Shown here: piece after piece, positions 19,052 through 28,645 of the stretch
Layout of the letters: each line of letters starts with the position of its first letter
How positions within the stretch are numbered: position 1 is the first letter of the stretch
Source of the DNA: Adiantum capillus-veneris
Taxonomy: Eukaryota > Streptophyta > Polypodiopsida > Polypodiales > Pteridaceae
NCBI GenBank assembly: GCA_014529385.2
Contig: CM043955.1
Coordinates: forward strand, 152,570,140 to 152,634,139
Direction of reading: 5' to 3'
DNA length: 64,000 bases
Notes under the pieces: generated by a model
The model's database searches: none
What the model was told of the DNA's origin: nothing
The model's input: only the letters and a program-made list of their open reading frames with translations
Made by a program: the position numbers and the translations under genes

Positions 19052-19804
19052 GTGGACATGCATAAGATATTCATTAAAGGGACTATGGAAAAAATTAGCC
19101 AATGCATGTGTGCCGCGTTGTCGACGGTGCTCAAAACTCTAGGAACAGTAAGTAGTGGAGCTTTTATGGCGCATACGCATATAACAGAAAGGCGAGTGGG
19201 CATTCTTTCTCACAAATTTCCTGCACGATGCCTACCTGCTGTTACACACTCGCCATCTCCAAGCTCTGAGGACTCTTCACTACAACCACAAACCTCCTCA
19301 TTTGAAGAATCTGTTGATCACTATCTATCCCTACCCGACACACCTTGCTGTGGCTTTGAATATGAAAGTAAGTCTTCTTCCTCTACAGACTTACCGTCCT
19401 CACAGTGTATGGTTAGAAGAAAAATGTCGGAGAAGATACACGATACCATAGATGAAAATGCAGCAATCATCAGCTCTCTTCAAGCTTCTCTACCACTTAT
19501 TCCACATAGCAAGATACAAAGGTATGTGTTTATTGAGCAGGCCGAAGCACTACTGCAGCTATGGGATTTGCATGTGGTTGTACAAGCTACAAGAATAGAC
19601 TTTGACACAGCCATAATCAAGCAGGTTCTTGTTTCTTTTAATGTTGAGGATATCAGTGCTATTGTCAATGGTGTGAGAGTCAATGCAACACATGATGCCA
19701 TTGCCTATGCTTTCAAAATGCCCAATGAGCCAAAGCTCACCACAGCGTCTCCAGAGCAAATAAGTTTAGCTCTGAAAGAGGATGAAGCAACCAAAAAGAA
19801 ATGA
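19052..19804 (+). CDS. Extra ORF of gypsy A, 250 codons, function unknown
   Basis: This is an uninterrupted frame placed after integrase, where plant Athila/Tat-type gypsy elements carry additional or env-like ORFs. I recognise no domain. The first half is Ser/Pro-rich and of low complexity; the second half, from about MSEKIHDTIDENA, looks globular and helical. There is no signal peptide or membrane span at the N terminus, which argues against an envelope protein. It probably continued into the coiled-coil region now found after element B (28643-31548). Its integrity contrasts with the many breaks in the neighbouring pol. Confidence 0.55.
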   Translation: MDMHKIFIKGTMEKISQCMCAALSTVLKTLGTVSSGAFMAHTHITERRVGILSHKFPARCLPAVTHSPSPSSEDSSLQPQTSSFEESVDHYLSLPDTPCCGFEYESKSSSSTDLPSSQCMVRRKMSEKIHDTIDENAAIISSLQASLPLIPHSKIQRYVFIEQAEALLQLWDLHVVVQATRIDFDTAIIKQVLVSFNVEDISAIVNGVRVNATHDAIAYAFKMPNEPKLTTASPEQISLALKEDEATKKK

Positions 19805-19923
19805 AAGGCTAGTGCACAAGGGGTTCCAGTAGCAAGACTATACGTCCCCTCACCCTACAGGTTTCTTGCTAGAAGAACAGCTTGAAGAACAATTCCACAT
19901 ATGTGTCAGAAAAGCTGTTTGTA

Positions 19924-20328
19924 TGTAATGGAATTGGTATTTTGATGATATATTTATGAAATATTTGATATTTTGATGAAGCATTGCAATGTTAATTTGA
20001 ATTGTGGAATATGATCACTTGTTGGGTGTTGTGTGAGTAGATCAGTGATTGGGCACGTACTGGACAATAAGGCGATAGCAGTTATTTGAAATAAAACTGC
20101 CACCATTGGATTTCGTGGCAAGCCTTAGTATTTTATGGTTTAGTTATAAGTTAAGATGTAGACAATTATTAATTGTTACATTGAGCTCTTTATGAGCCAT
20201 GACTATTTTATGCCCAAGTGTGAACTGGATGTAACTCATTTTTTGAGCATGAACTTTTCTATAAATTAAATACGTGCAAGAGGGACATGCTCACTCTTGC
20301 ACGGGGGGAGATTGCACCCATTGTTTGT

Positions 20329-20397
<69 letters not shown>

Positions 20398-20740
20398 TGT
20401 TCAAGTGTCGGATCATCTCTCTATGATCACTTGTTGGGTGTTGTGTGAGTAGATCAGTGATTGGGCACGTACTGGACAATAAGGCGATAGCAGTTATTTG
20501 AAATAAAACTGCCACCATTGGATTTTGTGGCAAGCCTTAGTATTTTATGGTTTAGTTATAAGTTAAGATGTAGACAATTATTAATTGTTACATTGAGCTC
20601 TTTATGAGCCATGACTATTTTATGCCCAAGTGTGAACTGGATGTAACTCATTTTTTGAGCATGAACTTTTCTATAAATTAAATACGTGCAAAAGGGACAT
20701 GCTCACTCTTGCACGGGGGGAGATTGCACCCATTGTTTGT

Positions 20741-20793
<53 letters not shown>

Positions 20794-20907
20794 CAAGTGT
20801 CGGATCATCGTCGTGTACGTTGCTAGGTATATTGTTGTGCGAGTTATATCGTCCATTTTGTAGTATTTGTCATGTCTCGCAGGGGCACCACGCTCCCGTT
20901 TGTAACA
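19924..20907 (+). repeat. 5' LTR of element B with internal 412-bp tandem duplication
   Basis: It starts TGTAATGG and ends TTGTAACA just before the primer-binding site. A block starting ATGATCACTTGTTGGGTG at 20011 recurs at 20423 (offset 412), including a TATA box (20260-20267 and again near 20672), a GGGGGGAG run and a (CT)n tract (20332-20395 and 20743-20790). The 3' LTR has this block once, so the duplication arose in this LTR after insertion. Confidence 0.85.
20260..20267 (+). promoter_or_regulatory. TATA box of element B LTR (duplicated near 20672)
   Basis: TTTTCTATAAATTAAATACG is present in both halves of the duplicated LTR and in the 3' LTR near 27605. It is the only TATA-like element in a fitting position upstream of the presumed R region. 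Confidence 0.5.
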
Positions 20908-20908
20908 G

Positions 20909-20925
20909 TGGTATCAGAGCTCGAA
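20909..20925 (+). promoter_or_regulatory. Primer-binding site of element B (initiator tRNA-Met)
   Basis: TGGTATCAGAGCTCGAA lies one base after the LTR-end ACA and matches the initiator tRNA-Met 3' end, as in copia-1. Confidence 0.88.
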
Positions 20926-22380
20926 ACGCACTATGATTGGACATAGGAAAGAATTTAAGCGAAAAAGAGAAAGCTAAGTTGCCTAAGTCATTCTGAAATT
21001 TTAAATGTTTTTCTTTCCATGAGGTAGGAATCCGTTTGTGACCACCCATAGTGAATATTAAGTTAACCATGTCACTTCAAGGGTAGTTTTAATGAGCACT
21101 AAAACACTAAAGCACCCTTTTCCAAATTTCAAGTTGAAAGCTTTATTTCCTGTGTCGATTTCCCCAAAAAAAAAAAAAACACGCTGGAGAGTGGTTGCAC
21201 AATAGCAAGGTTTACCCTTTCGAGGCAAAACCAATTCAAGACGTAGCCTTGTAACACCCAATCGCTTATCAATTGTGCTGGCACTCCATGTGAGAAACAA
21301 GAAGCACGCAAACATCAGGAGACTATCGACAAGCAAAGGGACGTCGACTGAGGACCAACCACAACCGCCAATATCCGGGCAGGTTTGCACACGTGTTAAC
21401 TGATGGCTAAATTGAGTGGAGGACAAGAGACATGCATACACTTATTGCCATGCACCGACATCCTAGCTTTTCTCTCAACAGGCACTCCGAGCAGCTATTC
21501 ACCCTCCCTCTCTTCCGCTCACCACCACTTCCTTATCAAACTGCATGCAACACTGCTCATGGCTTGCCTACCACACACTCCACATGCATGGCATCGCAAG
21601 CTCTCCACCAAGGAAGAATACAAAAAAAGAAAAATAAAAATCGACGCCCACTTTATCGGCAGACAGCAGCCAGATTGTTCGTTTTCTTTTTTTTTTCTCC
21701 CCTTTTCCTTACAACTTGAGTATTTTTCACTTTCTTTACAAGAGGCTCAAGCTTTTCGCTAACAAAAAAAAAACACAACAAGCAGACAAACAAACAACCC
21801 ACTTTCTGCCCGTCAGTAACACATACACACATTTTTTTTCCTTTGGTTAACACACAAAGAAAACTTGGACCCTATTCATTCATGGCGAATTACAGAGTAC
21901 GCTATTAACACACACACATACACATCATCATCGTCGACATTACGATGGAGTGTACCGCACCTTCATACCCAAGCAGATACACTCGGGACGTGTCAATCTC
22001 TCTCGCAAAGTAAGCCGCAACGATAACCATCACCGTTTTCGCCTAGATCGTGCTTGTCGCACCTGTCCAATAGGTTGGTAATCCTTGTTGTTCTTCTCCA
22101 ATCATATGCCTCCTCTACTATACCGCATTCACAACCAGCAACACGTTGATTGCGCACCGCTACATCATCAACAACCCACTCGTTTGCATTGCTTCTATGT
22201 CAAAAACCTCACAATTGCCCTACACCACCGTGAGCTTCTCACTACCTGGCGTTGGGCTTACGAACTCTCTTACTCTATTCGACAGCGTGGAATCAGGTTA
22301 GTCGAATTTATTCGCCGCAAACCTTCTACCTCGGATCGGGATTTGCAGCAAATCAACGTAATTACAATTTTCCCAATCAT
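20926..22380 (+). other. Element B leader, no gene recognised
   Basis: About 1.45 kb lies between the primer-binding site and gag. Open frames on both strands (21058-21441 minus, 21403-21762 plus, 22085-22483 plus) show no family motif and are probably chance. Homopolymer A and T runs occur near 21166-21179, 21688-21697 and 21764-21773. Confidence 0.6.
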
Positions 22381-23854
22381 CATGGAGACAAATGGCGCCA
22401 GTAACCCCTCCGATTGGACACTGATTCACCTCTCCCGGCACCGACCTTGGAGCAACAAGTCTTCTTGCTACAACAAGAATTAGATGTTGTGAGTCAACGA
22501 CTTGCAGTAAATGATCAGAAACGAGTACGTGACGATGACAACGAAGATGAACGCATGATCAAAATTTTGAAGGCCACATTTGAAGCTCAACAATCCAGCA
22601 AAGAGGCAAAGATAAGTCAAAGAGGCAAAGATAAGTCAAAAATCTTTCACGTTTTTCAAGTTTGATGGTCGCAAAATTGGTAGAACAGTGCTATCTTGGT
22701 TAATTCAATTCGACGATTACTTTGTTGGCAAATCTTTTACTGAAAAAAATAAAATTAAATGTGCTACTAATCACCTTTCTGGTCAAGCCTCACTCTGGTG
22801 AAGCGTGCTTCGCAAAACAGCAGAACGACCATCAACTTGGGCCAGTTTTCAACAACGGGTCAAAGATTCCTTCCTACCCCCTCAATTTGGCCTTGACGCT
22901 CATCGTGCTTGGGCCAAATTCTCCTGGATGCAAGACGACACTATCTCTCATTACACCGATCGCTTTTGGGAACGTCTTCTACTCCTTCTTATGGTAGAAG
23001 AAGTGCCTGCAGAGTCTCTCCAACACAAATATGAAGATGGTCTTCCCAATGGTATACAGTCAAAACTCAATTTTCTTAAAATGGCGTCTCTTTATGAAGC
23101 CATATCCTTGGCCTACGATGCTGAGAAAGAAATCAACTCTATCGTCCATGAAGTGCGTAACACGCGTCACCCCAATCGTCCCAATTTTCAACCTCACAAT
23201 CAGTGGGGTAACAACAACCGCACTCGCAATCGTAACGGTAATAATTTCAACAGGTATACTTCAAATCCTCACACAAATAATTACACACAAACCCGTCCAC
23301 CCCCCTTTCCCCGTAGTCACCAAAATAATCATTGCCAACAACACAATTCCACCACTCCACCCACACACACTGCACCTCAAATTTCAAACACACATTATCA
23401 TCCCAACCCCTCTACATGTCGTAATGGTGTTTGGTGCTTCAAATTCCGCCAATACGGCCATGTTGAAGCCAACTACACCAACAACCGTCCACCCGGTCCT
23501 TGCCAACCCACAGCTCGCATACACAACATCGAAGATGCATCAGAACCCCTCGACGATGCCATGGCTGATTGGACAGCTGCAACACCACCCCACGTACCAG
23601 GTAAGCCAATTTCAATTCATGCCTTGCTCCGCCAAACAGGCAAAATTCAAGATTCAAGTGTGTTTATTTTACACGATGAGGGTAGTTCACACGATTTTAT
23701 TTCTGAAAAATTGGTTAGAAAATTGAATTTAACCACCACACCATCTGCATCAAAGTTAAATGTGCTTTTCAAGGTACTAGGTGCAATGGCACACGTGAAA
23801 TTAAATCTCTCGCAATTACCATTGGTGATTACACAAAACATCGTGATTTTTTAA
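22381..23854 (+). pseudogene. Element B gag and start of protease (frameshift, lost zinc-knuckle residues)
   Basis: The N terminus begins METNGASNPS and shifts frame into a coiled-coil-like segment (QQVFLLQQELDVVSQRL). A 19-base tandem duplication at 22600-22637 causes a further frameshift. The retrotransposon gag domain follows, with KFDGRKIGRTVLSWLIQFDD, then RTWASFQQRV-type and KYEDGLPNGIQ motifs. TGA replaces Trp in SLWW near 22799. The zinc knuckle reads CFKFRQYGHVEANY, where the second and third Cys are Phe and Tyr. The protease site reads HDEGSSHDFIS, so the expected Asp-Ser/Thr-Gly is altered. All signs are of an inactive copy. Confidence 0.82.
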
Positions 23855-25200
23855 TTGCACCATTGCAATCCACCAATATCATTTTGGGCATGCCTTTTTG
23901 ACACCAATATAATCCACAAATTGACTATCGCACACACACACACAGTGAATTTCACTTTCAATGGCAAATCTATTTCACTTTCTGCTGATGCATCACTTGC
24001 TATGTTTCCCTTGATATCACACACACAAGCAAAATGTGCACTACGAAAGGATGACGAAGCATACATGATATTTGTTACTGAAGTGGAGCACACACAATTG
24101 TCTGTCTCTCACACACATAATGATTTCCTCTCATAGTATAATGATTGCTTTGTGGATGATTACCCCCTCACCTCCCACCCTCTCGTGGTGAATTAGATTA
24201 TAAAATTGAAATATTTCCAGGCTCACAACCTCCACACAAAGCACCATATAGACATAGTCCCTTGCACCAACAAGAAATCCAAAAACAGATCACCGAACTC
24301 CTAGATAAGGGCCTCATCCGTCCTAGTGCATCGCCTTTTGGTGCCCCAGTTCTCCTAGTCCAAAAGAAAAACAAAACTTTTTGCATGTGCATAGACTACC
24401 GTGCATTAAACAAGGTCACTGTAAAAAACCGCTATCCCATCCCACGTATAGACGACCTCCTAGATCGCTTACGAGGAGCGAAACTGTTTAGCAAAATTGA
24501 GTTGAAATTAGGTTACCATCAGATTCGTATGTACCCTAACGATATTTTAAAACTGCATTTCGTACCCAGTCTGGTCATTATAAGTTTATTGTCTTACCAT
24601 TTGGTCTCACAAATGCACCTGCCACTTTTGCTAGGATGATGAACAAAATATTTCTTGATTATCAAGACTTTGTTATTGTCTTCTTTGATGACATTTTGAT
24701 TTTTAGTCGTGATGAGCACGAGCACAAAAATACCTGCATATTGTCTTTGAGCTATTGCGTGAGCACCAATTGTTTGAAAATCCTGACAAAACTACATTTT
24801 TTCAAACACACATTGACTATGTAGGCCACATAGTCTCAAAAAAAGGCATATCTGTTGACCCTCACAAGATTGACACTATTAAAACATGGCCTACCCCCAA
24901 ATCTGTGCATGACATAAAATCCTTGTTAGGTTTAGCAGGCTTTTATAAAAAATTTGTCAAAAACTTCTCACACATTGCATCACCGATGAGCACTCTACTT
25001 TGTCAAAAAGTACCATTCAATTGGGGCCCCACACAACAAAAATCATTTGACACTCTCAAATATCTCCTTACACATGCCCCCATCCCACAATTACCCGACT
25101 TCACACAACCCTTCTTTGTAGTTGTTACAAATGCGAGTGGCTCAGGCATAGGCGCAGTCTTAATGAAAATGATCACCATCTGAAACCAAATATAGCACAT
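23855..25200 (+). pseudogene. Element B protease end and reverse transcriptase (two or more frameshifts)
   Basis: The protease C terminus reads ILGMPF followed by TGA where Trp is expected. Reverse transcriptase then shows [35 protein letters not shown], and [13 protein letters not shown], where the catalytic Asp of SKIDL has become Glu. After a frameshift follow [12 protein letters not shown] and the second Asp pair in [10 protein letters not shown] (about 24680-24710). The RNase H junction has GLAGFYKKFVKNFS and LLCQKVPFNW. Order and motifs are typical of plant chromoviruses. Confidence 0.85.
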
Positions 25201-26300
25201 ACGATAAAGAATTGCTAGCTGTGGTCCACGCTCTAGACATGTGGAAACACTATGGTATAGGCTCTGAAGTTCTAATCAAGACTGACCAACAGGCCATTAA
25301 GCATCTTCTGACTCAATCCACCATTTCTGACCGTCATATCCAATGGGCCAGTTTCATTCAAAATTTCCATCCTATGATACAATACCAACCAGGTAAAGCG
25401 AATGTAGTAGCAGACGCATAAGTAGAAAAACTGAAGTGAATGTACTCTCTGTTACTCGTTCATGTGTCTTCGATAAAATCAGGCATGTTTATTTGAATCA
25501 CATTTCTGTGAGCGATGTGCAATCATTTCATTCTATGCCTAACACGTATGCTCACGATCCACATTTCTCACGTGCTTGGTTTGAAATAACTCACAATAAT
25601 GGTCTTCCCTATGAACACTACACCTTGGCAAATGGTTATCTTTATTTTTAGCAAAAGCTATGCATCACAACACCCTTCAAGATTCTAGCAATGATTGAAA
25701 TGCATGCACCACCATATATGGGTCACCGAGGAATTCAATCCACACTCACTGCATGTCAAGATCATTTTTTTGGCCTAGAATGAAGCACAATATCACAAAA
25801 TTTGTTTAAGAATAATTGATATGTCAAAGAGTTAAACGTCATCATGGTAAGTCTTATGGTCTTTTAATGCCTCTCCCTATCCCTGTTGTCCCTTGGGAAC
25901 AAATCTCCATGGATTTTATCACGGGACTCCCCACCACATCCTCACACAATAATATGATATGGACCATAGTTGACCATTTTAGCAAACAAGCATACTTTGT
26001 ACCTTGCAAAAAGACATTGTCTGCACCACAGGCTGCAAACCTTTTCCTCAAAACCATCTTCCTGTATCACGGCTTCCCCAAGGTCATTCTCTCCAACCGT
26101 GATGGACGCTTCTGCAATCATTTTTGGTTCGCCTTAGCCAAAAACTTAGGCTCTACAATGGACTTCACATCTGCCTTTCACCCTGAAAGTAATGGTCAAA
26201 CAGAAGCCACGAACAACACTATTATGGACCTTCTTAGATCTTATACCACTGAAAATATTGCAAACTAGGACCAACACCTCCCTATGCTTCAATTTGCTTA
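25200..26300 (+). pseudogene. Element B RNase H end and integrase
   Basis: RNase H continues as YDKELLAVVHALDMWKHY, IKTDQQAIKHLL and YQPGKANVVADA. The integrase zinc finger near 25650-25830 is eroded but ends CQRVKRHHGK. The core has ISMDFITGLP (first Asp), VILSNRDGRF, where the usual Asp of SDRD is Asn, and SNGQTEATNN with the catalytic Glu. Stops lie near 25419 and 26266. Confidence 0.85.
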
Positions 26301-26795
26301 CAATATTACCCCTCACTCCTCCACAAACCGTGCAACCTTTGAAATTGTCTGTGGGAAGAACTCCCTGTCCCTGTCTCCACTATTAGCACTGATGTCCCCG
26401 CGGCTGACACTTTAGCAAGAGATCACACACACATTTTACAAGAAGCCACAGCTTGCATTAAACGAGCACAACAACGGTACACTGCACAAGCCAACAAGAA
26501 ATGAAGACCTTCACCTTTTAAAGAAAACGACCTTGTTTGGCTTAGAATAGAAAAACGACACTTAAAAAGTGTAGAAAAACATCCTAAAGTAAAATTGGCC
26601 CCTAGATTTTATGGCCCATTCAAAATCCTTCAAAGAATAAATGACAATGCGTTCTGCTTGGGATTTCCCTCACATTGAAAAATACACAACTCCTTCCATG
26701 TTAGTTTGTTGAGACCACACAAGGGACCTATTCTCGATACTCCTTCCATAGCTGACCCCCCCCTTAGTTGACGACGATGAATAAATTCTGACTCC

Positions 26796-26911
26796 CAAAA
26801 TAATTTTAGATCATGACATGACCACTACCCGCAGAGGAAACCAGTATAGAAGATATTTGGTAAAATACAAAAACCATTGGAAGAGTGTGAATGGATTTTT
26901 GAACAATCGCT
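26796..26911 (+). pseudogene. Element B chromodomain remnant
   Basis: The translated sequence reads KIILDHDMTTTRRGNQYRRY then LVKYKNHWKSVNGF. This matches the plant chromovirus chromodomain pattern (ILDHR...RG..Y.EYLVKWKGY). Such domains direct integration to heterochromatin. It places element B among chromoviruses and distinguishes it from gypsy A. Confidence 0.75.
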
Positions 26912-26961
26912 AAGTCCACACTACCATCACTTGATACTTGCATACCACACACCTAGAGACA

Positions 26962-27200
26962 CAGATTTGCCGATTTAGGCAGTGCCTCTCTTCTAGTGTA
27001 GATTCACCGATTTAGGCAACACAAATTTTAAAAGTGCAAATCCGTCGGTTTAGGCAGCACTAGTGTAGATTCGCCGATTTAAGCAACACGAATTCAAAAT
27101 GCAGATCCGCCGATTAAGGCAGCATTAGTGCAGATCCACCGATTCAGGCAGCACGACCATTGGTGTAGGTCCGCTGATCTAGGCAACACCAAATTACTAG
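26962..27200. repeat. Seven-unit minisatellite at the 3' end of element B
   Basis: Seven degenerate units of the form AGATCCGCCGATTTAGGCAGCAC are separated by spacers that alternate between short and longer (period about 29 and 35-38 bases). It lies between the chromodomain and the 3' LTR, where a polypurine tract would be expected; none is evident. Confidence 0.85.
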
Positions 27201-27269
27201 ACCACTCTACCAGTGGGCTAGCCACCACTGTTGCTAGTTTGGTTTTGGTAACAATTGAGGTCAATTAGC

Positions 27270-27671
27270 TGTAATGGAATTGGTATTTTGATGATATATT
27301 TGTGAAATATTTGATATTTTGATGAAGCATTGCAATGTTGATTTGAATTGTGGAATATGATCACTTGTTGGGTGTTGTGTGAGAAGATTAGTGATTGGCA
27401 CGTGCTGGACAATAAGGCGATAGCAATTATTTGAAATAAAACTGCCACCATTGGATTTTGTGGCAAGCCTTAGTCTTTTATGGTTTAGTTATAAGTTAAG
27501 ATGCAGACAATTATTAATTGTTATATTGAGCTCTTTATGAGCCATGACTATTTTATGCCCAAGTGTGAAGTGGATGTAACTCATTTTTTGAGCATGAACT
27601 TTTCTATAAATTCAATACGTGCAAGAGGGACATGCTCACTCTTGCATGGGGGGAGATTTCACCCATTGTTT

Positions 27672-27755
<84 letters not shown>

Positions 27756-28450
27756 CTCGGCCTCACAACAGACAAAGTGAAAGAAGTCGAAGAAAAAGTC
27801 ACTCAAGCTCACACGATCGCACTCGCCAAAGTGGAAACATGTGTAAAAACAGAACTGCAGGAACGTCAGCTTCAAGAAGAGAATGCCCTCAAGCTTCGCA
27901 TTGGAGGGATTCCGCAAGCATGGGATGAGTGCAAACAAGATTTCTGCAAATTAATAGATCTCCTCAACGAGACTCTTTAACCGGTCCATGTCGACTACGA
28001 TGCGGTCGAATGTATCGTCAACAAGTTCAACACCAAGCGCACACCAAGTGGACATGCCATTCTTGAGTTCAAAGACAAGGATGAACGGCTCCGACTACTT
28101 TAGCAATCGCGTCTCCTTAGAGACACCGGGTTTTGGATCGCCGAAGAACTCACCCCGACACAAGTCAAGCACAAAGGTGAAGAGCTGAAAAAAGTGCGTG
28201 AAGCACGAGCCAAAGGCAAGTGGGCAGTATACCGCGGAGGGAAGGCCATCATCCAGGATTTTTGAACTCCAAAACCGGCTCCTACCTCATAGGACTCCCC
28301 TTAGGTTTTGCTTTTTCTTTCGATGGACCCTCAGTCCTTAACTGATATGTATAGATTACCCTCACGTAGAAGAAGTGGTTGTAATGTTTTGTTTTTGGTC
28401 CCATGGGTCATATCTGACCTCCGTGGATGATAATTCAATCTATCTATCTA

Positions 28451-28527
<77 letters not shown>

Positions 28528-28645
28528 TGTTCACGTGGCAGATCATCGTCGTGTACGTTGCTAGGTATATTGTTGTGCGAGTTATATCGTCCATTTTGTA
28601 GTATTTGTCATGTCTCGTAGGGGTACCACGCTCCCGTTTGTAGTA
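27270..28645 (+). repeat. 3' LTR of element B, expanded by an inserted LINE-like fragment
   Basis: It matches the 5' LTR from TGTAATGG to the (CT)n tract at 27674-27752 and again from a second (CT)n tract (28451-28525) to CCCGTTTGTA (28642). Between the CT tracts lie about 700 bases absent from the 5' LTR. Confidence 0.82.
27754..28450 (+). pseudogene. LINE ORF1-like fragment inserted in the CT tract of an LTR
   Basis: Read with stops and one frameshift it gives a coiled-coil start (KVKEVEEKVTQAHTIALAKV), then LRIGGIPQAWDECKQDF, ILEFKDKDERLRLL, DTGFWIAEELTPTQVKHK and GKWAVYRGGKAIIQDF. The coiled coil, RNA-recognition-like fold and basic tail resemble ORF1 proteins of plant non-LTR retrotransposons. 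A non-coding tail of about 190 bases ends in (TCTA)n and then (CT)n. No endonuclease or reverse transcriptase follows, so this is either a deleted LINE or a short non-autonomous derivative. Confidence 0.6.

Larger units (their letters stand above)
15346..19923 (+). mobile_element. Ty3/gypsy element A, 5' portion (protease to integrase, then extra ORF)
   Basis: A degraded gypsy pol region begins within the protease and runs in canonical order through reverse transcriptase, RNase H and integrase to about 19018. A 250-codon ORF follows at 19052-19804. At 19924 the sequence changes abruptly to the LTR of element B and resumes at about 28643. The left edge abuts the hAT terminus, so gag and the 5' LTR are presumably upstream of the window. 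Confidence 0.85.
19924..28645 (+). mobile_element. Ty3/gypsy chromovirus B, complete with both LTRs, nested in gypsy A
   Basis: Both LTRs begin TGTAATGGAATTGG (19924 and 27270) and share the end CCCGTTTGTA (to 20904 and 28642). A tRNA-Met primer-binding site follows the first LTR. The internal region has gag, protease, RT, RNase H, integrase and a C-terminal chromodomain, all decayed. The 5' flank also reads GTTTGTA, so a five-base target duplication TTGTA is possible but cannot be separated from the LTR end. Removing B rejoins the surrounding gypsy A sequence plausibly. Confidence 0.85.

Noticed and set aside
19052-19804. Envelope gene of an endogenous retrovirus-like element
   Set aside because: The position would fit, but there is no signal peptide, membrane segment or glycosylation-rich ectodomain pattern.
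20291-20856. Open frames rich in RERERE or SLSLSL over CT tracts, also at 27501-27980, 28375-28693 and 49011-49373
   Set aside because: They are translations of dinucleotide repeats, which lack stops in most frames; not genes, apart from the LINE-like part after 27754.
26962-27200. Possible CRISPR array
   Set aside because: Units are degenerate, spacers are not unique inserts, and the array lies inside a gypsy element.
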